Part shown: piece by piece, positions 26,707 through 34,837 of the stretch | Position numbering within the stretch: the first letter of the stretch is position 1 | How the letters are laid out: the number at the start of each line of letters is the position of its first letter | DNA from: Allomuricauda sp. | GTDB taxonomy: Bacteria > Bacteroidota > Bacteroidia > Flavobacteriales > Flavobacteriaceae | DNA length: 64,000 nt | NCBI GenBank assembly: GCA_017795045.1 | Contig: CP051244.1 | Location: 600,584 to 664,583 of the forward strand | Direction: 5' to 3' | Program-made: the position numbers and the translations under genes | The notes under the pieces: generated by a model | What the model was told of the DNA's origin: nothing | The model's database searches: none | The model's input: only the letters and a program-made list of their open reading frames with translations

Positions 26707-27372
26707 ATGCAACTGTTCACTATAATTTGGACCTTGGTCTGTGCCGCCATCATCATTGGATACCCGCTGTATCTTTTTAATAGACCCTTCACACCTAACG
26801 GGTTATATAAAAAAGATGTAAAAGAGCATTCAAACACCGTAGAATTACTGTCCATTGATATAACAAAGCAATTGCCCGGTTGGTCGTTTACCTTGGATGT
26901 CCCACAGATTACAGAAGAGGTTCTTAATACATATCCCATCCTATTCTATCTGGAATCCAAAGATGCCTGCCTTAAGCTCCCGCTCAACAATACTGAGATG
27001 GGGTATACGGCCAGTGTATATAAAAATGTTGGTAAGGTATATGTAACCTTTAAGTCACTTAATGATGGTGTCACCAATTTCTATGTGCCCGCATGGCACC
27101 TAAGCAAATTGAAAATCCTTATCATTAAATCCAACGATAAAAAAATCTATGGGAATTGGGCTATAAAATCTGAAAAATCACTCATCCATAGAAACCTAAA
27201 AAGAGCCGGTATAAATTGGAACAGCTATGAGGATATCCTTGGGTATCTCAGCAATATAGCCGCTATTGATTTTAAAGGACACTTTGTGGCTCCGTCTCCT
27301 AAAAGACCCCATTATAATAGCAGGGCATCCTCATTACCTTCCAACAAACAAGAACTCATCTCAACAGGATGA
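26707..27372 (+). CDS. Hypothetical single-pass or exported protein
   Basis: A 221-aa protein with an N-terminal hydrophobic segment (TIIWTLVCAAIIIGYPLYLF, residues 5-24) and no other membrane helix. The rest contains ITEEVLNTYPILFYLES and VPAWHLSKLKILIIKSN. This layout resembles the small beta-sandwich found in many flavobacterial lipoproteins (ITxEVLxxGxVLVY...YVIIPG), but no defined family is recognised. Site C of the 21-bp repeats lies just upstream, suggesting shared control with the type IX cargo gene. The C-terminus is basic and low in structure. Confidence 0.6.
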   Translation: MQLFTIIWTLVCAAIIIGYPLYLFNRPFTPNGLYKKDVKEHSNTVELLSIDITKQLPGWSFTLDVPQITEEVLNTYPILFYLESKDACLKLPLNNTEMGYTASVYKNVGKVYVTFKSLNDGVTNFYVPAWHLSKLKILIIKSNDKKIYGNWAIKSEKSLIHRNLKRAGINWNSYEDILGYLSNIAAIDFKGHFVAPSPKRPHYNSRASSLPSNKQELISTG

Positions 27373-27436
27373 ACGTATTGTCTTAAGAGTATGTTAGCGT
27401 CCAGTAAAACTTTTAGTGTTCATTTATATGTCTGAA

Positions 27437-27469
27437 AATGGGGTTTCCCTGTTTTGTGGAAACCCCATT
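27437..27469. repeat. 12-bp perfect inverted repeat
   Basis: AATGGGGTTTCC and GGAAACCCCATT around a 9-base loop. No T run follows on the plus strand; a short CATTTT-type run follows on the minus strand. It may be a weak terminator for the gene at 26707 or an operator. Confidence 0.5.
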
Positions 27470-27490
27470 CCAAAGTATCAATATTAGCTT

Positions 27491-27709
27491 TTGGAATTAT
27501 CTTTTATGACTTCCGTTAATTCAAACGTACAATCCATAAACCCAAAACATGCTTACGTCAAATCACAGCAAAAAAATATAGGTAAGGTAATTAGTTTTAC
27601 TGCAATATCTAAAACAATACTAACAGAAAAATATACTGGGCCGTACGTAGACATCAAAACTCTATTCTTCAGTTCTGGCGATGAAGATAGTGCGGCCCAA
27701 CCGCTTTAA
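27491..27709 (+). CDS. Hypothetical small protein (doubtful)
   Basis: A 72-codon frame (alternative ATG at 27506, giving 67 codons) with ordinary amino acid content and no motif. It lies between two larger genes in the same direction and has no consensus promoter. Composition does not contradict a real protein, but coding evidence is weak. The 640 bases after it (27710-28353) are AT-rich and show only tiny frames and a short repeated AAGTGCTAAAA motif; nothing else was recognised there. Confidence 0.25.
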   Translation: MELSFMTSVNSNVQSINPKHAYVKSQQKNIGKVISFTAISKTILTEKYTGPYVDIKTLFFSSGDEDSAAQPL

Positions 27710-28353
27710 TCCAATCAAACGTCAATGAACTCACCATCAGTAATTCTTTTTAAAAGTGCTAAAAGCAAGTATGGGGTTATGCTGCGCAACAGCAATATGG
27801 AAGAACGAACATGGTGAGTTTTATATTAATTTAAATCGTCACAAGTGCTAAAAACAACCTCATCAATACAAGAAACCCTATTTCTTCTCTGGACTCCCTT
27901 CCCCCCCTTACAGCAGAACAGGATAGATAATGATATGGTTTCTTTCCTTCACAACATCCCAAATCTATCCATTGACTTTCACCTACAAATCTTCAAATCA
28001 AAACACGTGAATCAATAAAGAACATGAACAGTAAAAACAGTAAGAAAAATCCTTTAGATCAATAATTAAAAAGTGGAGAAATACATTTTTTGCGCAAAAG
28101 GATAGATACACCAGTTACAAATCAAAAAAATAATTCATAACTTAAACATTCACAATGAATTCAAAACATTTTAGGCAATACGCTGAACTCGTATTTAATC
28201 AAAATACGGTAGAGCACAGCCTTTCCTAATATGTCAAATATATAAAATATTACTATTCTTTCAAAAAAAGAAAGAAAATACATCAATTTATGCTTAGAAA
28301 GTACAATGCAAAAGAGTGATAAGGTAAAATAACCACCAAAACCAGCCAGCCCA

Positions 28354-29106
28354 ATGACCTTAAAAGTAATTATCATTGAAGATGAAAAACACAGTAGGGA
28401 AACCTTAAAATCAATGCTTGAGGAATTCTGCAAGGACGTTAAAGTAATTGCAACAGCCAGTTCCGTATCTGAAGGGGTCAAAGTCCTCTCCGTATATAGC
28501 CCAGATGTAGTGTTTCTAGATATTGAACTACAATCTGGATTAGGTTTTGATGTCCTCACCCAAATTAAAGACCCTAGTTTTGAGGTCATTTTTACCACGG
28601 CATTTGAAAAATATGCCATCAAGGCCATCAAGTTCAGTTCCCTTGATTACTTGTTAAAGCCCATTGACCTGAGTGAACTGCAGGATGCCGTAGAAAAGGC
28701 CCGAAACCGCATGGACACCAATGTGTACCGGCAGCAGATAGATACCCTAATGCAGAGTCTATCCAAAGAGAACCACAGACAGGAAAAAATATGTTTGGCC
28801 ACTACGGCCGGCATGGAGTTCATTGCCATTGAAGAAATTGTCCTTTGTAAGGCAGATGGCTCCTATACCTCCTTTGTTCTACGAAATGAGAATACTCTTA
28901 TGGTGAGCAAACACCTCAAAGAATATGAGAATCTATTGGGGGATTATCAGTTTATGAGGGTACACAACAGCTATGTCATCAACCTGAATGAAGTAAAGAA
29001 GTACGTCAAATCGGATGGGGGGTATATCATCATGAGCAACGATATGCATGTTAGCATTTCCCCAAGGAAAAAAGATGAGCTCATAGAAGCCATGAAACGG
29101 CTTTAG
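28354..29106 (+). CDS. LytTR-family response regulator
   Basis: A 250-aa two-component regulator. The receiver domain covers 1-120, with acidic residues IIIEDEKH (8-13), the phospho-acceptor Asp 56 in VVFLDIEL and the switch Lys in LDYLLKPID. A LytTR DNA-binding domain covers about 145-250: FIAIEEIVLCKADGSYTSF, then VSKHLKEYE and MRVHNSYVINLNEVKKY. LytTR domains bind pairs of direct repeats about 21-22 bp apart. No histidine kinase gene is adjacent, so the sensor is elsewhere. It is the best candidate in the window to bind the 21-bp repeats upstream. Confidence 0.92.
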   Translation: MTLKVIIIEDEKHSRETLKSMLEEFCKDVKVIATASSVSEGVKVLSVYSPDVVFLDIELQSGLGFDVLTQIKDPSFEVIFTTAFEKYAIKAIKFSSLDYLLKPIDLSELQDAVEKARNRMDTNVYRQQIDTLMQSLSKENHRQEKICLATTAGMEFIAIEEIVLCKADGSYTSFVLRNENTLMVSKHLKEYENLLGDYQFMRVHNSYVINLNEVKKYVKSDGGYIIMSNDMHVSISPRKKDELIEAMKRL

Positions 29107-29113
29107 CAAAAAC

Positions 29114-29719
29114 CTATTCTTTGGTTTGGCGTTTGCTGGGTTCTCCATCCAACAGACCTTTGGTAAACTCGTTCAGGGTCTCCACTTTTTCCTCAAAATT
29201 GCCCTTTAAGGTCTTACGGTATTCATTAAGGTTTTTTACCAAATCATCTATATTGTCCGGAATCACATCCTCAAAAAACTGCCGTAACCGCTTGGCAGTG
29301 GTCGGGGATTTCCCATTGGTGGAAATGGCCACCTTTACATTGCCCTTAGTAACAATGCCTCCCATATAAAAATCACAATAAGGCGGGTTATCGGCCACAT
29401 TCACCAAAATACTACGCTCCCTACAATCATGATATACTTGCTCGTTCACCTCCACCTTATCCGTACAGGCCACCACCATATGCTTGCCTTCCAAAAAGTT
29501 CTCATCATAGACTGCTCTCGTAATCTCTACCTTATATCTATTGGCCAATTCCAAGGTTTCGGGCAAAAATTCCGGGGCTACCATCTGTACATTGGCATTG
29601 GGGCTGGACTTTAATAGAAAAGTCAGTTTTTCCAAGCCCACATTTCCTCCTCCCACAATAAGTATGTTCAAGTGGGAGGCCTTTAAAAATATAGGGTATA
29701 GCTCGTTCTGTTCCATCAA
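29114..29719 (-). CDS. Precorrin-2 dehydrogenase/siroheme synthase N-domain protein
   Basis: A 201-aa protein matching the N-terminal part of CysG: NAD-dependent oxidation of precorrin-2 to sirohydrochlorin, then iron insertion to siroheme. It has YPIFLKASHLNILIVGGGNV (nucleotide site) and VACTDKVEVNEQVYHDC, then the central DFYMGGIVTKGNVKVAISTNGKSP with the conserved Asn/Gly/Lys residues. The methyltransferase half of CysG is absent, as usual for the short form (Met8/YlnF). It converges on the LytTR gene with only 7 bp between stops. Siroheme serves sulfite and nitrite reductases. Confidence 0.9.
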   Translation of the reverse strand: MMEQNELYPIFLKASHLNILIVGGGNVGLEKLTFLLKSSPNANVQMVAPEFLPETLELANRYKVEITRAVYDENFLEGKHMVVACTDKVEVNEQVYHDCRERSILVNVADNPPYCDFYMGGIVTKGNVKVAISTNGKSPTTAKRLRQFFEDVIPDNIDDLVKNLNEYRKTLKGNFEEKVETLNEFTKGLLDGEPSKRQTKE

Positions 29720-29777
29720 TTACCTTTTCAATCCTTACAAAATCCCTTCCATGGGAACCAAGGATATAAAGATAAGG

Positions 29778-30611
29778 CTATTTCTTGATGACTTTTCCAT
29801 CACTGGACAACACTTGCCGGATAATCTCCGCATCGCCCTTGTAATACAATCTACTATCCGAGTTGGCCGTAACATCTATGGTACCGGTAACCGTTAAGAA
29901 GGCATCACTGTCCGATGTGAGGTCTATCCGCAAATCCTGTACTTCAAGTCCATAATCCTTTAGCTCACTGTCCGAAGACATGATAGCATCCAGGCTTTCA
30001 ACCGTTCCTACCATATCCACTTCGGCATCCGAGGCAAGTCTTATCTTGGCATCTTTTATCTTGGACTCGCCTTGCAGTCTGGAGCTGGACGAAAGGTCCA
30101 AATATGCATCCTGCACATCCAGATACATTTCGGCCTCACTGTCCGAAGCCATGTGGAGTTCCAAATCATCTGCCGTGATGTCCCCTTCAAAATAGGCATC
30201 GGAACTCAGTTCAATGGAAACCGTATTGGTGTTTATGGGGCTTTCCATATAGATGGCCGCATCTGCCGAAGCCTTGAACTTGGAAATGTTCTTGGTGGTC
30301 ACATAGAGTTCCATGGTCTCCTTCCCCCTAACCCTAACATTGTTCTCCAGTTTAACCACCAGTTTACTCCCTTCCATGTAGGCATCTATCCTTCTGAACA
30401 AATTGTCATTGGCCTTGATGGAAACCTTTTCCTCTGTATCGGAAAAAGTAACGTAGGCCCTAAAATCCGATGAAACTTGTAGTGCCCTTATGTTGTCAAA
30501 GTCATAGTCACGGGTAGATACCTCCTCCGAAACCCATATACTTTCTTGCACACAAGATGTTACTGTAAAGCCCAAAAATAGGGCAATAGCAATCCTTTGA
30601 ATTGATTTCAT
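29778..30611 (-). CDS. DUF2807 (head GIN-type) lipoprotein
   Basis: A 277-aa envelope protein with a signal and lipobox near TVTSCVQE. The rest is a beta-helix of repeated short strands that show 'SDSEAEMYL/SDAEVDMV'-like units (SS/SDA/SDSE every 20-25 residues), the hallmark of DUF2807 auto-adhesin/head-GIN domains. ATG at 30611 gives the better signal; an ATG at 30620 is also possible. It is the last gene of the ECF sigma operon, whose genes all run on the minus strand. Function is not known; relatives are often regulated by cell-envelope stress. Confidence 0.85.
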   Translation of the reverse strand: MKSIQRIAIALFLGFTVTSCVQESIWVSEEVSTRDYDFDNIRALQVSSDFRAYVTFSDTEEKVSIKANDNLFRRIDAYMEGSKLVVKLENNVRVRGKETMELYVTTKNISKFKASADAAIYMESPINTNTVSIELSSDAYFEGDITADDLELHMASDSEAEMYLDVQDAYLDLSSSSRLQGESKIKDAKIRLASDAEVDMVGTVESLDAIMSSDSELKDYGLEVQDLRIDLTSDSDAFLTVTGTIDVTANSDSRLYYKGDAEIIRQVLSSDGKVIKK

Positions 30612-30651
30612 ACCATTCATTTTTTGATGTGATTAGATTAAGAAAAAGTTG

Positions 30652-30834
30652 TTATGAGCCGAGTTCCCGTTCCAATTTCAGTACGGGCATCCAATAAAAG
30701 TTTATGGCGGACCACTCGTTCATTTCAAGGTTTTGGGCGCTTCTCAAGAACACGGTCCCATTTTGTGAGAACACATGTCTGGCCACCACTGCCTGACGCA
30801 ATGATTGTCTGTTGTTTTTTGATTTATTGGCCAT
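30652..30834 (-). CDS. Small hypothetical protein, overlaps beta-barrel gene
   Basis: A 60-codon frame beginning MANKSKNNRQSLRQAV and ending in ELGS. Its ATG lies 11 bases inside the end of the beta-barrel gene, so it could be translationally coupled. Sequence has a basic N-terminus and no hydrophobic segment. No family is recognised. The alternative is simply a 204-bp spacer before the DUF2807 gene. Confidence 0.4.
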   Translation of the reverse strand: MANKSKNNRQSLRQAVVARHVFSQNGTVFLRSAQNLEMNEWSAINFYWMPVLKLERELGS

Positions 30835-31480
30835 TGCGCAGGTGTTTTTTATACCGATTACGTCCCATATTAAAAACGCCCACTTTGAGTCCAATTCCCC
30901 CGGAAAACCCATTGATGTTGCGGAGCGGACTGGCATCCAATTCCAGCTTGCTGGAAAAACGATATTTGACCCCGGCTTCCAATTGCAGGTATCTAGAAAT
31001 ATTGAACAGCAGGCTCACCCCAGGTTCGGCCACGAAAATGGCATCGATATCATCCTCATCAATATCGCCAATACGGTCGTCAAAATCGTTCCCCAAATAA
31101 CCTACACCCCCGGCCCCAATGAGCAAGGGAAAGGAAAGGTTCACCATCGACTTGCTAAAAAGTATAGGCTCCAGATGAAGTCCACCGTAGGCACCTATCA
31201 AGTCTTCATTGATGGTCCTGGGATTGTCCTGTTCGGAGTACAAGAAGACCCCTGCAAATCCCACTTCAAATTGTCGGTTGGCCACATAGGCCACCTTAAG
31301 TCCGCCCAAATAGGTAGATTTTCCCTTGATCTCCCCGTAATGGGTGGTGAGTCCCAAGTACACCCCGTGCACTACATTCTTACGGTCGTTGAATTCAATG
31401 TAGTCTACTTCCTCTTGGGCCTGACCCATGGCCATACATCCAAAAAGAAGTATGGGAAGTATTGGTTTCAGTCGTATCAT
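30824..31480 (-). CDS. Outer-membrane beta-barrel protein
   Basis: A 218-aa secreted protein from the ATG at 31480 (signal peptide MIRLKPILPILLFGCMAMGQ); an in-frame ATG at 31543 would add an unlikely tail. Alternating hydrophobic strands such as NVVHGVYLGLTTHYGEIKG, LGGLKVAYVANRQFEVGFAG and YLQLEAGVKYRFSSKLEL suggest a small eight- to ten-stranded barrel. It contains a conserved-looking acidic loop (GNDFDDRIGDIDEDDIDA) that may bind cations. It lies in the ECF sigma operon between the DUF4097 and DUF2807 genes. Specific function unknown. Confidence 0.75.
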   Translation of the reverse strand: MIRLKPILPILLFGCMAMGQAQEEVDYIEFNDRKNVVHGVYLGLTTHYGEIKGKSTYLGGLKVAYVANRQFEVGFAGVFLYSEQDNPRTINEDLIGAYGGLHLEPILFSKSMVNLSFPLLIGAGGVGYLGNDFDDRIGDIDEDDIDAIFVAEPGVSLLFNISRYLQLEAGVKYRFSSKLELDASPLRNINGFSGGIGLKVGVFNMGRNRYKKHLRNGQ

Positions 31481-31556
31481 GTTTCGTTTTTTGGTTTTCG
31501 TATTAAAGACATTCAAATTTTTAAAGGGTTGCATCCTCAGCAACTTTTATGTTGCA

Positions 31557-32645
31557 TCAATCGGTAAGGACGATTACTCCTTTGATTCCATTGATGGTGA
31601 ATTTTCCCTTGGTCCCGTTGCCATAGCTTGCCGTGATATCCCGGATCTTGCTTCCTTCATTGGTCACATTGGTCTTAATGTTTGTAAAGGTTTTGGGCAC
31701 CCGCAGCAGGCCTTGCTCCAAGGTCGCACCAAAGTCAAAGGCCAAGCCCGCAACGTTCATGTTGATCTCTGAGGATTCCTGTACAATATTGATGTCTGCA
31801 TCAGGTTTGGACACTTTTTTGATGTCCACATCCGCAATCCTTAGTGTGAGGAACATCCCATTTGTTACATCGGCAATGTCAACATTTGAAAATTTAAAAT
31901 CCCCCCGAAGACTTCCTACCATCATCAATTCCACTTCATCTTTACTGGAATAGAGTTCCAAATCCGCCACTTGATCTAATGCTATATCGCTACCACTGCT
32001 TAAGATTTTTAGCTTTTGGGCATGTTCAATGTCAATGGAACCGTTGTCCATTTTAATATTCCCATACCCCATGTTCCGAGCATTGAACTTTCCGAAGCGC
32101 ATATCGGCCTTGGCCGTTGATATATCGCTATTGATCCAAATATCCCCATGCTGGAGATCCGTTTCCAAATCTCCCTCCCATGCATCTATGATGATGTCCC
32201 CAAACTTATTGTTGATATTGAGCTCCGCATTGATGGGCAGGAATACTTCATAATCTATCTGCACATTGGATTTATCAAAATCGAACGGATTGGCCTTGCT
32301 GAAATATTTGGCAAAAAGATTGGCATCACGATCTTTTATTTCGGATATGAATTGGATAAAATTTCCAGCTTGGATGGCCTTGGGCTGAATCCGCTCCAAT
32401 AGTTTTTCCGCGCTTTCATCCTTCCTGTGGTTCACTTGTATGGAAACGGACACCTTGACTTGGTCCCTGCCCCATCCATTGATGACCACATTCCCATACT
32501 TATTTTCAATATGCACCTTGCCCGTAGGGGAGAGATCATAGGTCTTGTTCCATTGCTTGCTGTGTTCGCTTTGTGCGAGGGTGGCAATGGTCCACAAAGA
32601 CACCATCAGTGCCGTAATCATGGTTCTATAGTGTATATCCCTCAT
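31557..32645 (-). CDS. DUF4097-like exported beta-helix protein
   Basis: A 362-aa protein with an N-terminal signal (LMVSLWTIATLAQ). The body is a series of short beta rungs with phrases such as KVHIENKYGNVVINGWGRD, LNINNKFGDIIIDAWEGDL and GDIWINSDISTAKADMRFG, each typical of DUF4097/bactofilin-like beta-helices. Its 5' end overlaps the anti-sigma gene by 20 bases; a start at 32621 would avoid most of the overlap. Together with DUF2807 it forms a pair of surface beta-helix proteins often found after ECF sigma genes in Bacteroidota. Function unknown. Confidence 0.8.
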   Translation of the reverse strand: MRDIHYRTMITALMVSLWTIATLAQSEHSKQWNKTYDLSPTGKVHIENKYGNVVINGWGRDQVKVSVSIQVNHRKDESAEKLLERIQPKAIQAGNFIQFISEIKDRDANLFAKYFSKANPFDFDKSNVQIDYEVFLPINAELNINNKFGDIIIDAWEGDLETDLQHGDIWINSDISTAKADMRFGKFNARNMGYGNIKMDNGSIDIEHAQKLKILSSGSDIALDQVADLELYSSKDEVELMMVGSLRGDFKFSNVDIADVTNGMFLTLRIADVDIKKVSKPDADINIVQESSEINMNVAGLAFDFGATLEQGLLRVPKTFTNIKTNVTNEGSKIRDITASYGNGTKGKFTINGIKGVIVLTD

Positions 32646-33171
32646 AATCCATTTCTTTTTTTGAAGCGTTTATCTGTTTCAGCAAATTCTCTATCAACTC
32701 AATACGCTTTTTATAATTGTTCACAATAGCTTCGAGCACCCGTTCATTGTCCAGATTGTCCCGCATTTCCAGTTTTAGTTGCATGTATTCCTCGTCCAGC
32801 TCATCCATAAAGGACAAAAACTCTTCTTTGTCCATGGCAGAAAGTTTTGGATTTTCCTGTATCAACAATACCTGTTGATGGACCAAATGCTGATAATGCA
32901 TGTCTATTTCCAAAAGCTCCTCACTGGCATACCCCTCTATATTTTGGCTTGGGGCATTCATCGTTACAAATGCCGTCAGTGAAAGTCCCACCAGCAACAC
33001 AATGGATGCCGCCACCTTAAATCCTCTCGATTTCCAGAGTGGGATGACCTTGGGTTCCGTTTTCTCCTCCAATTGGAAGGCTATGTTTTTCCAGAGCTTG
33101 TCCCTGTCCACCTTGTGAACGTTAAAAGCCTCCTTGTTATCCCTAATACGTTTTTCAAAATTGTCCATCAT
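32626..33171 (-). CDS. Membrane anti-sigma factor-like protein
   Basis: A 181-aa protein with a short cytoplasmic N-terminus (DNFEKRIRDNKEAFNVHK), one transmembrane helix (about 51-70, KVAASIVLLVGLSLTAFV) and a long, charged, helical C-terminal domain likely in the periplasm. This topology and its place right after the sigma gene fit an anti-sigma factor, though no zinc-type HxxxCxxC motif is present. The ATG overlaps the sigma stop (TTATGATGG) and is preceded by AAGGAG, an unusually good Shine-Dalgarno sequence for this phylum; the second ATG at 33168 has ideal spacing to it. Sequence identity to known anti-sigmas is low. Confidence 0.65.
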   Translation of the reverse strand: MMDNFEKRIRDNKEAFNVHKVDRDKLWKNIAFQLEEKTEPKVIPLWKSRGFKVAASIVLLVGLSLTAFVTMNAPSQNIEGYASEELLEIDMHYQHLVHQQVLLIQENPKLSAMDKEEFLSFMDELDEEYMQLKLEMRDNLDNERVLEAIVNNYKKRIELIENLLKQINASKKEMDYEGYTL

Positions 33172-33728
33172 AACTCCTTTACAATTTGAATTAGTTTCTT
33201 TTTAGCACGGTGGTATTGCGATTTGGAAGTGGAAGTGGTTATTCCGAGGATTTCCCCAATCTCGACATGGTCATACCCTTCGATTAGATACAAGGTGATG
33301 ATTTGTCGGTATCCCTCCGGCAATTGGGTCAGACCGGTTTTTATCTTTTCCATTTCAAAATCATCCGCCTCCAATTTTTCATCTTCCTCTACGGGCTCCC
33401 CTTCATTTTCCATGGAAGCGAACAGCAACCGTTTTGCCTTCAAGTGGTTGATGCTCCTATTGATCACAATTCGTTTGAGCCATGCCCCGAAAGTGCTTTC
33501 AAACCGAAATGTGTCCAATTTTTTAAACGCCTCCACAAAGCTTTCCTGCAAGACATCCTCTGCATCCTCCCGAATGGTGAGTAAGCGCATAGCAACGTTG
33601 AACATGGCATCCACGTACAATCCATACAGCTGGTATTGTGCGTTGGGGTTTCCTTGTTTGCTCTGCTCCACCAAAGCTTGGTGCGTAAAACGTACGTTTG
33701 CTTCCAAAAATCCTGGCCGATTATTCAA
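33168..33728 (-). CDS. ECF-type RNA polymerase sigma factor
   Basis: A 186-aa sigma-70 family extracytoplasmic-function factor. Region 2 covers about 20-95, with AMRLLTIREDAEDVLQESFV (region 2.2) and KLDTFRFESTFGAWLKRIVI (2.3-2.4). Region 4 covers about 125-180, with YRQIITLYLIEGYDHVEIGE and SKSQYHRAKKKLI, the helix-turn-helix that contacts the -35-like element. It leads a five- or six-gene minus-strand operon with an anti-sigma, two beta-helix proteins and a barrel protein, pointing to an envelope-stress circuit. No consensus TAnnTTTG was seen upstream, as would fit autoregulation. Confidence 0.93.
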   Translation of the reverse strand: MNNRPGFLEANVRFTHQALVEQSKQGNPNAQYQLYGLYVDAMFNVAMRLLTIREDAEDVLQESFVEAFKKLDTFRFESTFGAWLKRIVINRSINHLKAKRLLFASMENEGEPVEEDEKLEADDFEMEKIKTGLTQLPEGYRQIITLYLIEGYDHVEIGEILGITTSTSKSQYHRAKKKLIQIVKEL

Positions 33729-33811
33729 TGACGCTAAAAATAGTTCTATTTCATTCTATCCCAATGACAAATCAAAAATGAAAGGGTTGCACCGCTTTGA
33801 ATTTTTTTAAT

Positions 33812-33839
33812 AAAAAAGCCTCCAACGTATGTTGAAGGC
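33812..33839 (-). terminator. Terminator of the DUF11/PorP operon
   Basis: On the minus strand GCCTTCAAC-ATAC-GTTGGAGGC (9 bp with one U.G pair) is followed by TTTTTTA. It lies between the PorP gene and the sigma gene, separating the two operons. Confidence 0.8.
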
Positions 33840-33888
33840 ATGCTGCATGAGGTTAGGTTCTATGTTTGGTGTATGGTCTGGAGCAGTG

Positions 33889-34809
33889 TCACTGGGACGC
33901 TGCCGCTTTTTTCATTTCTTTGAATTGATATCTGAGAAACAGTTCATGGCTCCCCCCGGTGTAAGCCCCTAAATTGGATGATGTTAGGTCGTAGGCATAG
34001 CCCGCATTCAAATTGGAATTGATTTGGAGTCCCAACAACACGGAAAAGGAATCGTCCCATCTATAGGCCGCACCAAAGGTGAAGGTCTCCCTAATGATGG
34101 CATTGGCCGAAACATCCAAAATAATCGGTGCACCAGGGACCCACTTTATAAAAAAGGATGGTCGAAGCACCACTTCGGGGGTCACCTCGAACATTTTTCC
34201 CCCTATAAAATAGTAATGGAGCCGTTCCGCTGCGATTTCCTGTTCTTCGCCATCATAATGTTTTTGAGAAAAGAAGTTGGGGATGGCAAATCCCAAATAA
34301 CTATCCTTGGTTTGGTAATACAGTCCCGCCCCAATGGTCGGGAAAAATTTGCTTTTGATATTGTTTTGAAAGGCCATATCGGGATTCTCGGTCAACCCTT
34401 TGGAGAAATCCACATCAAAAAGCCGTCCGCCAGCCTTTAGCCCAAAGGAGAGTTTTCGGTTCGTGCTGTCCAATTGTATGGTGTAGGACACATTGCCATC
34501 GACAAAAATCTCTGAAGAAGGCCCAAGTGCATCGTGGGCCAAAATACCGCCCACACCCAATTTATTTTCCAAAGGCGTGTCTACCGCCAAGACCTGGGTA
34601 TTTGGTGCCCCATTGATGCCCACCCATTGGGAACGGTGCAACAACAAGGCCGTAAGATAACCTTGGGAACCGGCATAGGCAGGATTCACACTCATGGTGT
34701 TATACATGTACTGGGTAAACTGGGGATCTTGTTGTCCGGATACTGAAAAGCATCCAAGAAAAACCACTAGTAAACCCACAAGTCCAAGTCGTTTTTTCAA
34801 TTGCTGCAT
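33889..34809 (-). CDS. PorP/SprF-family type IX secretion protein
   Basis: A 306-aa outer-membrane protein with a signal peptide ending SVSGQQ. It starts QQDPQFTQYMYNTMSVNPAY with AGSQG, the hallmark of PorP/SprF, then LLHRSQWVGINGAPNTQVLA and the terminal GGSHELFLRYQF strand. ATG at 34809 fits the signal best; an ATG at 34833 is frame-compatible. It follows the giant DUF11 protein gene by a few bases, so it is the likely partner for display of that cargo. A second PorP gene in the window (23922) serves a different cargo. Confidence 0.92.
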   Translation of the reverse strand: MQQLKKRLGLVGLLVVFLGCFSVSGQQDPQFTQYMYNTMSVNPAYAGSQGYLTALLLHRSQWVGINGAPNTQVLAVDTPLENKLGVGGILAHDALGPSSEIFVDGNVSYTIQLDSTNRKLSFGLKAGGRLFDVDFSKGLTENPDMAFQNNIKSKFFPTIGAGLYYQTKDSYLGFAIPNFFSQKHYDGEEQEIAAERLHYYFIGGKMFEVTPEVVLRPSFFIKWVPGAPIILDVSANAIIRETFTFGAAYRWDDSFSVLLGLQINSNLNAGYAYDLTSSNLGAYTGGSHELFLRYQFKEMKKAAASQ

Positions 34810-34837
34810 ATGTTTAATCAAGCTCCACCCCATTTTC

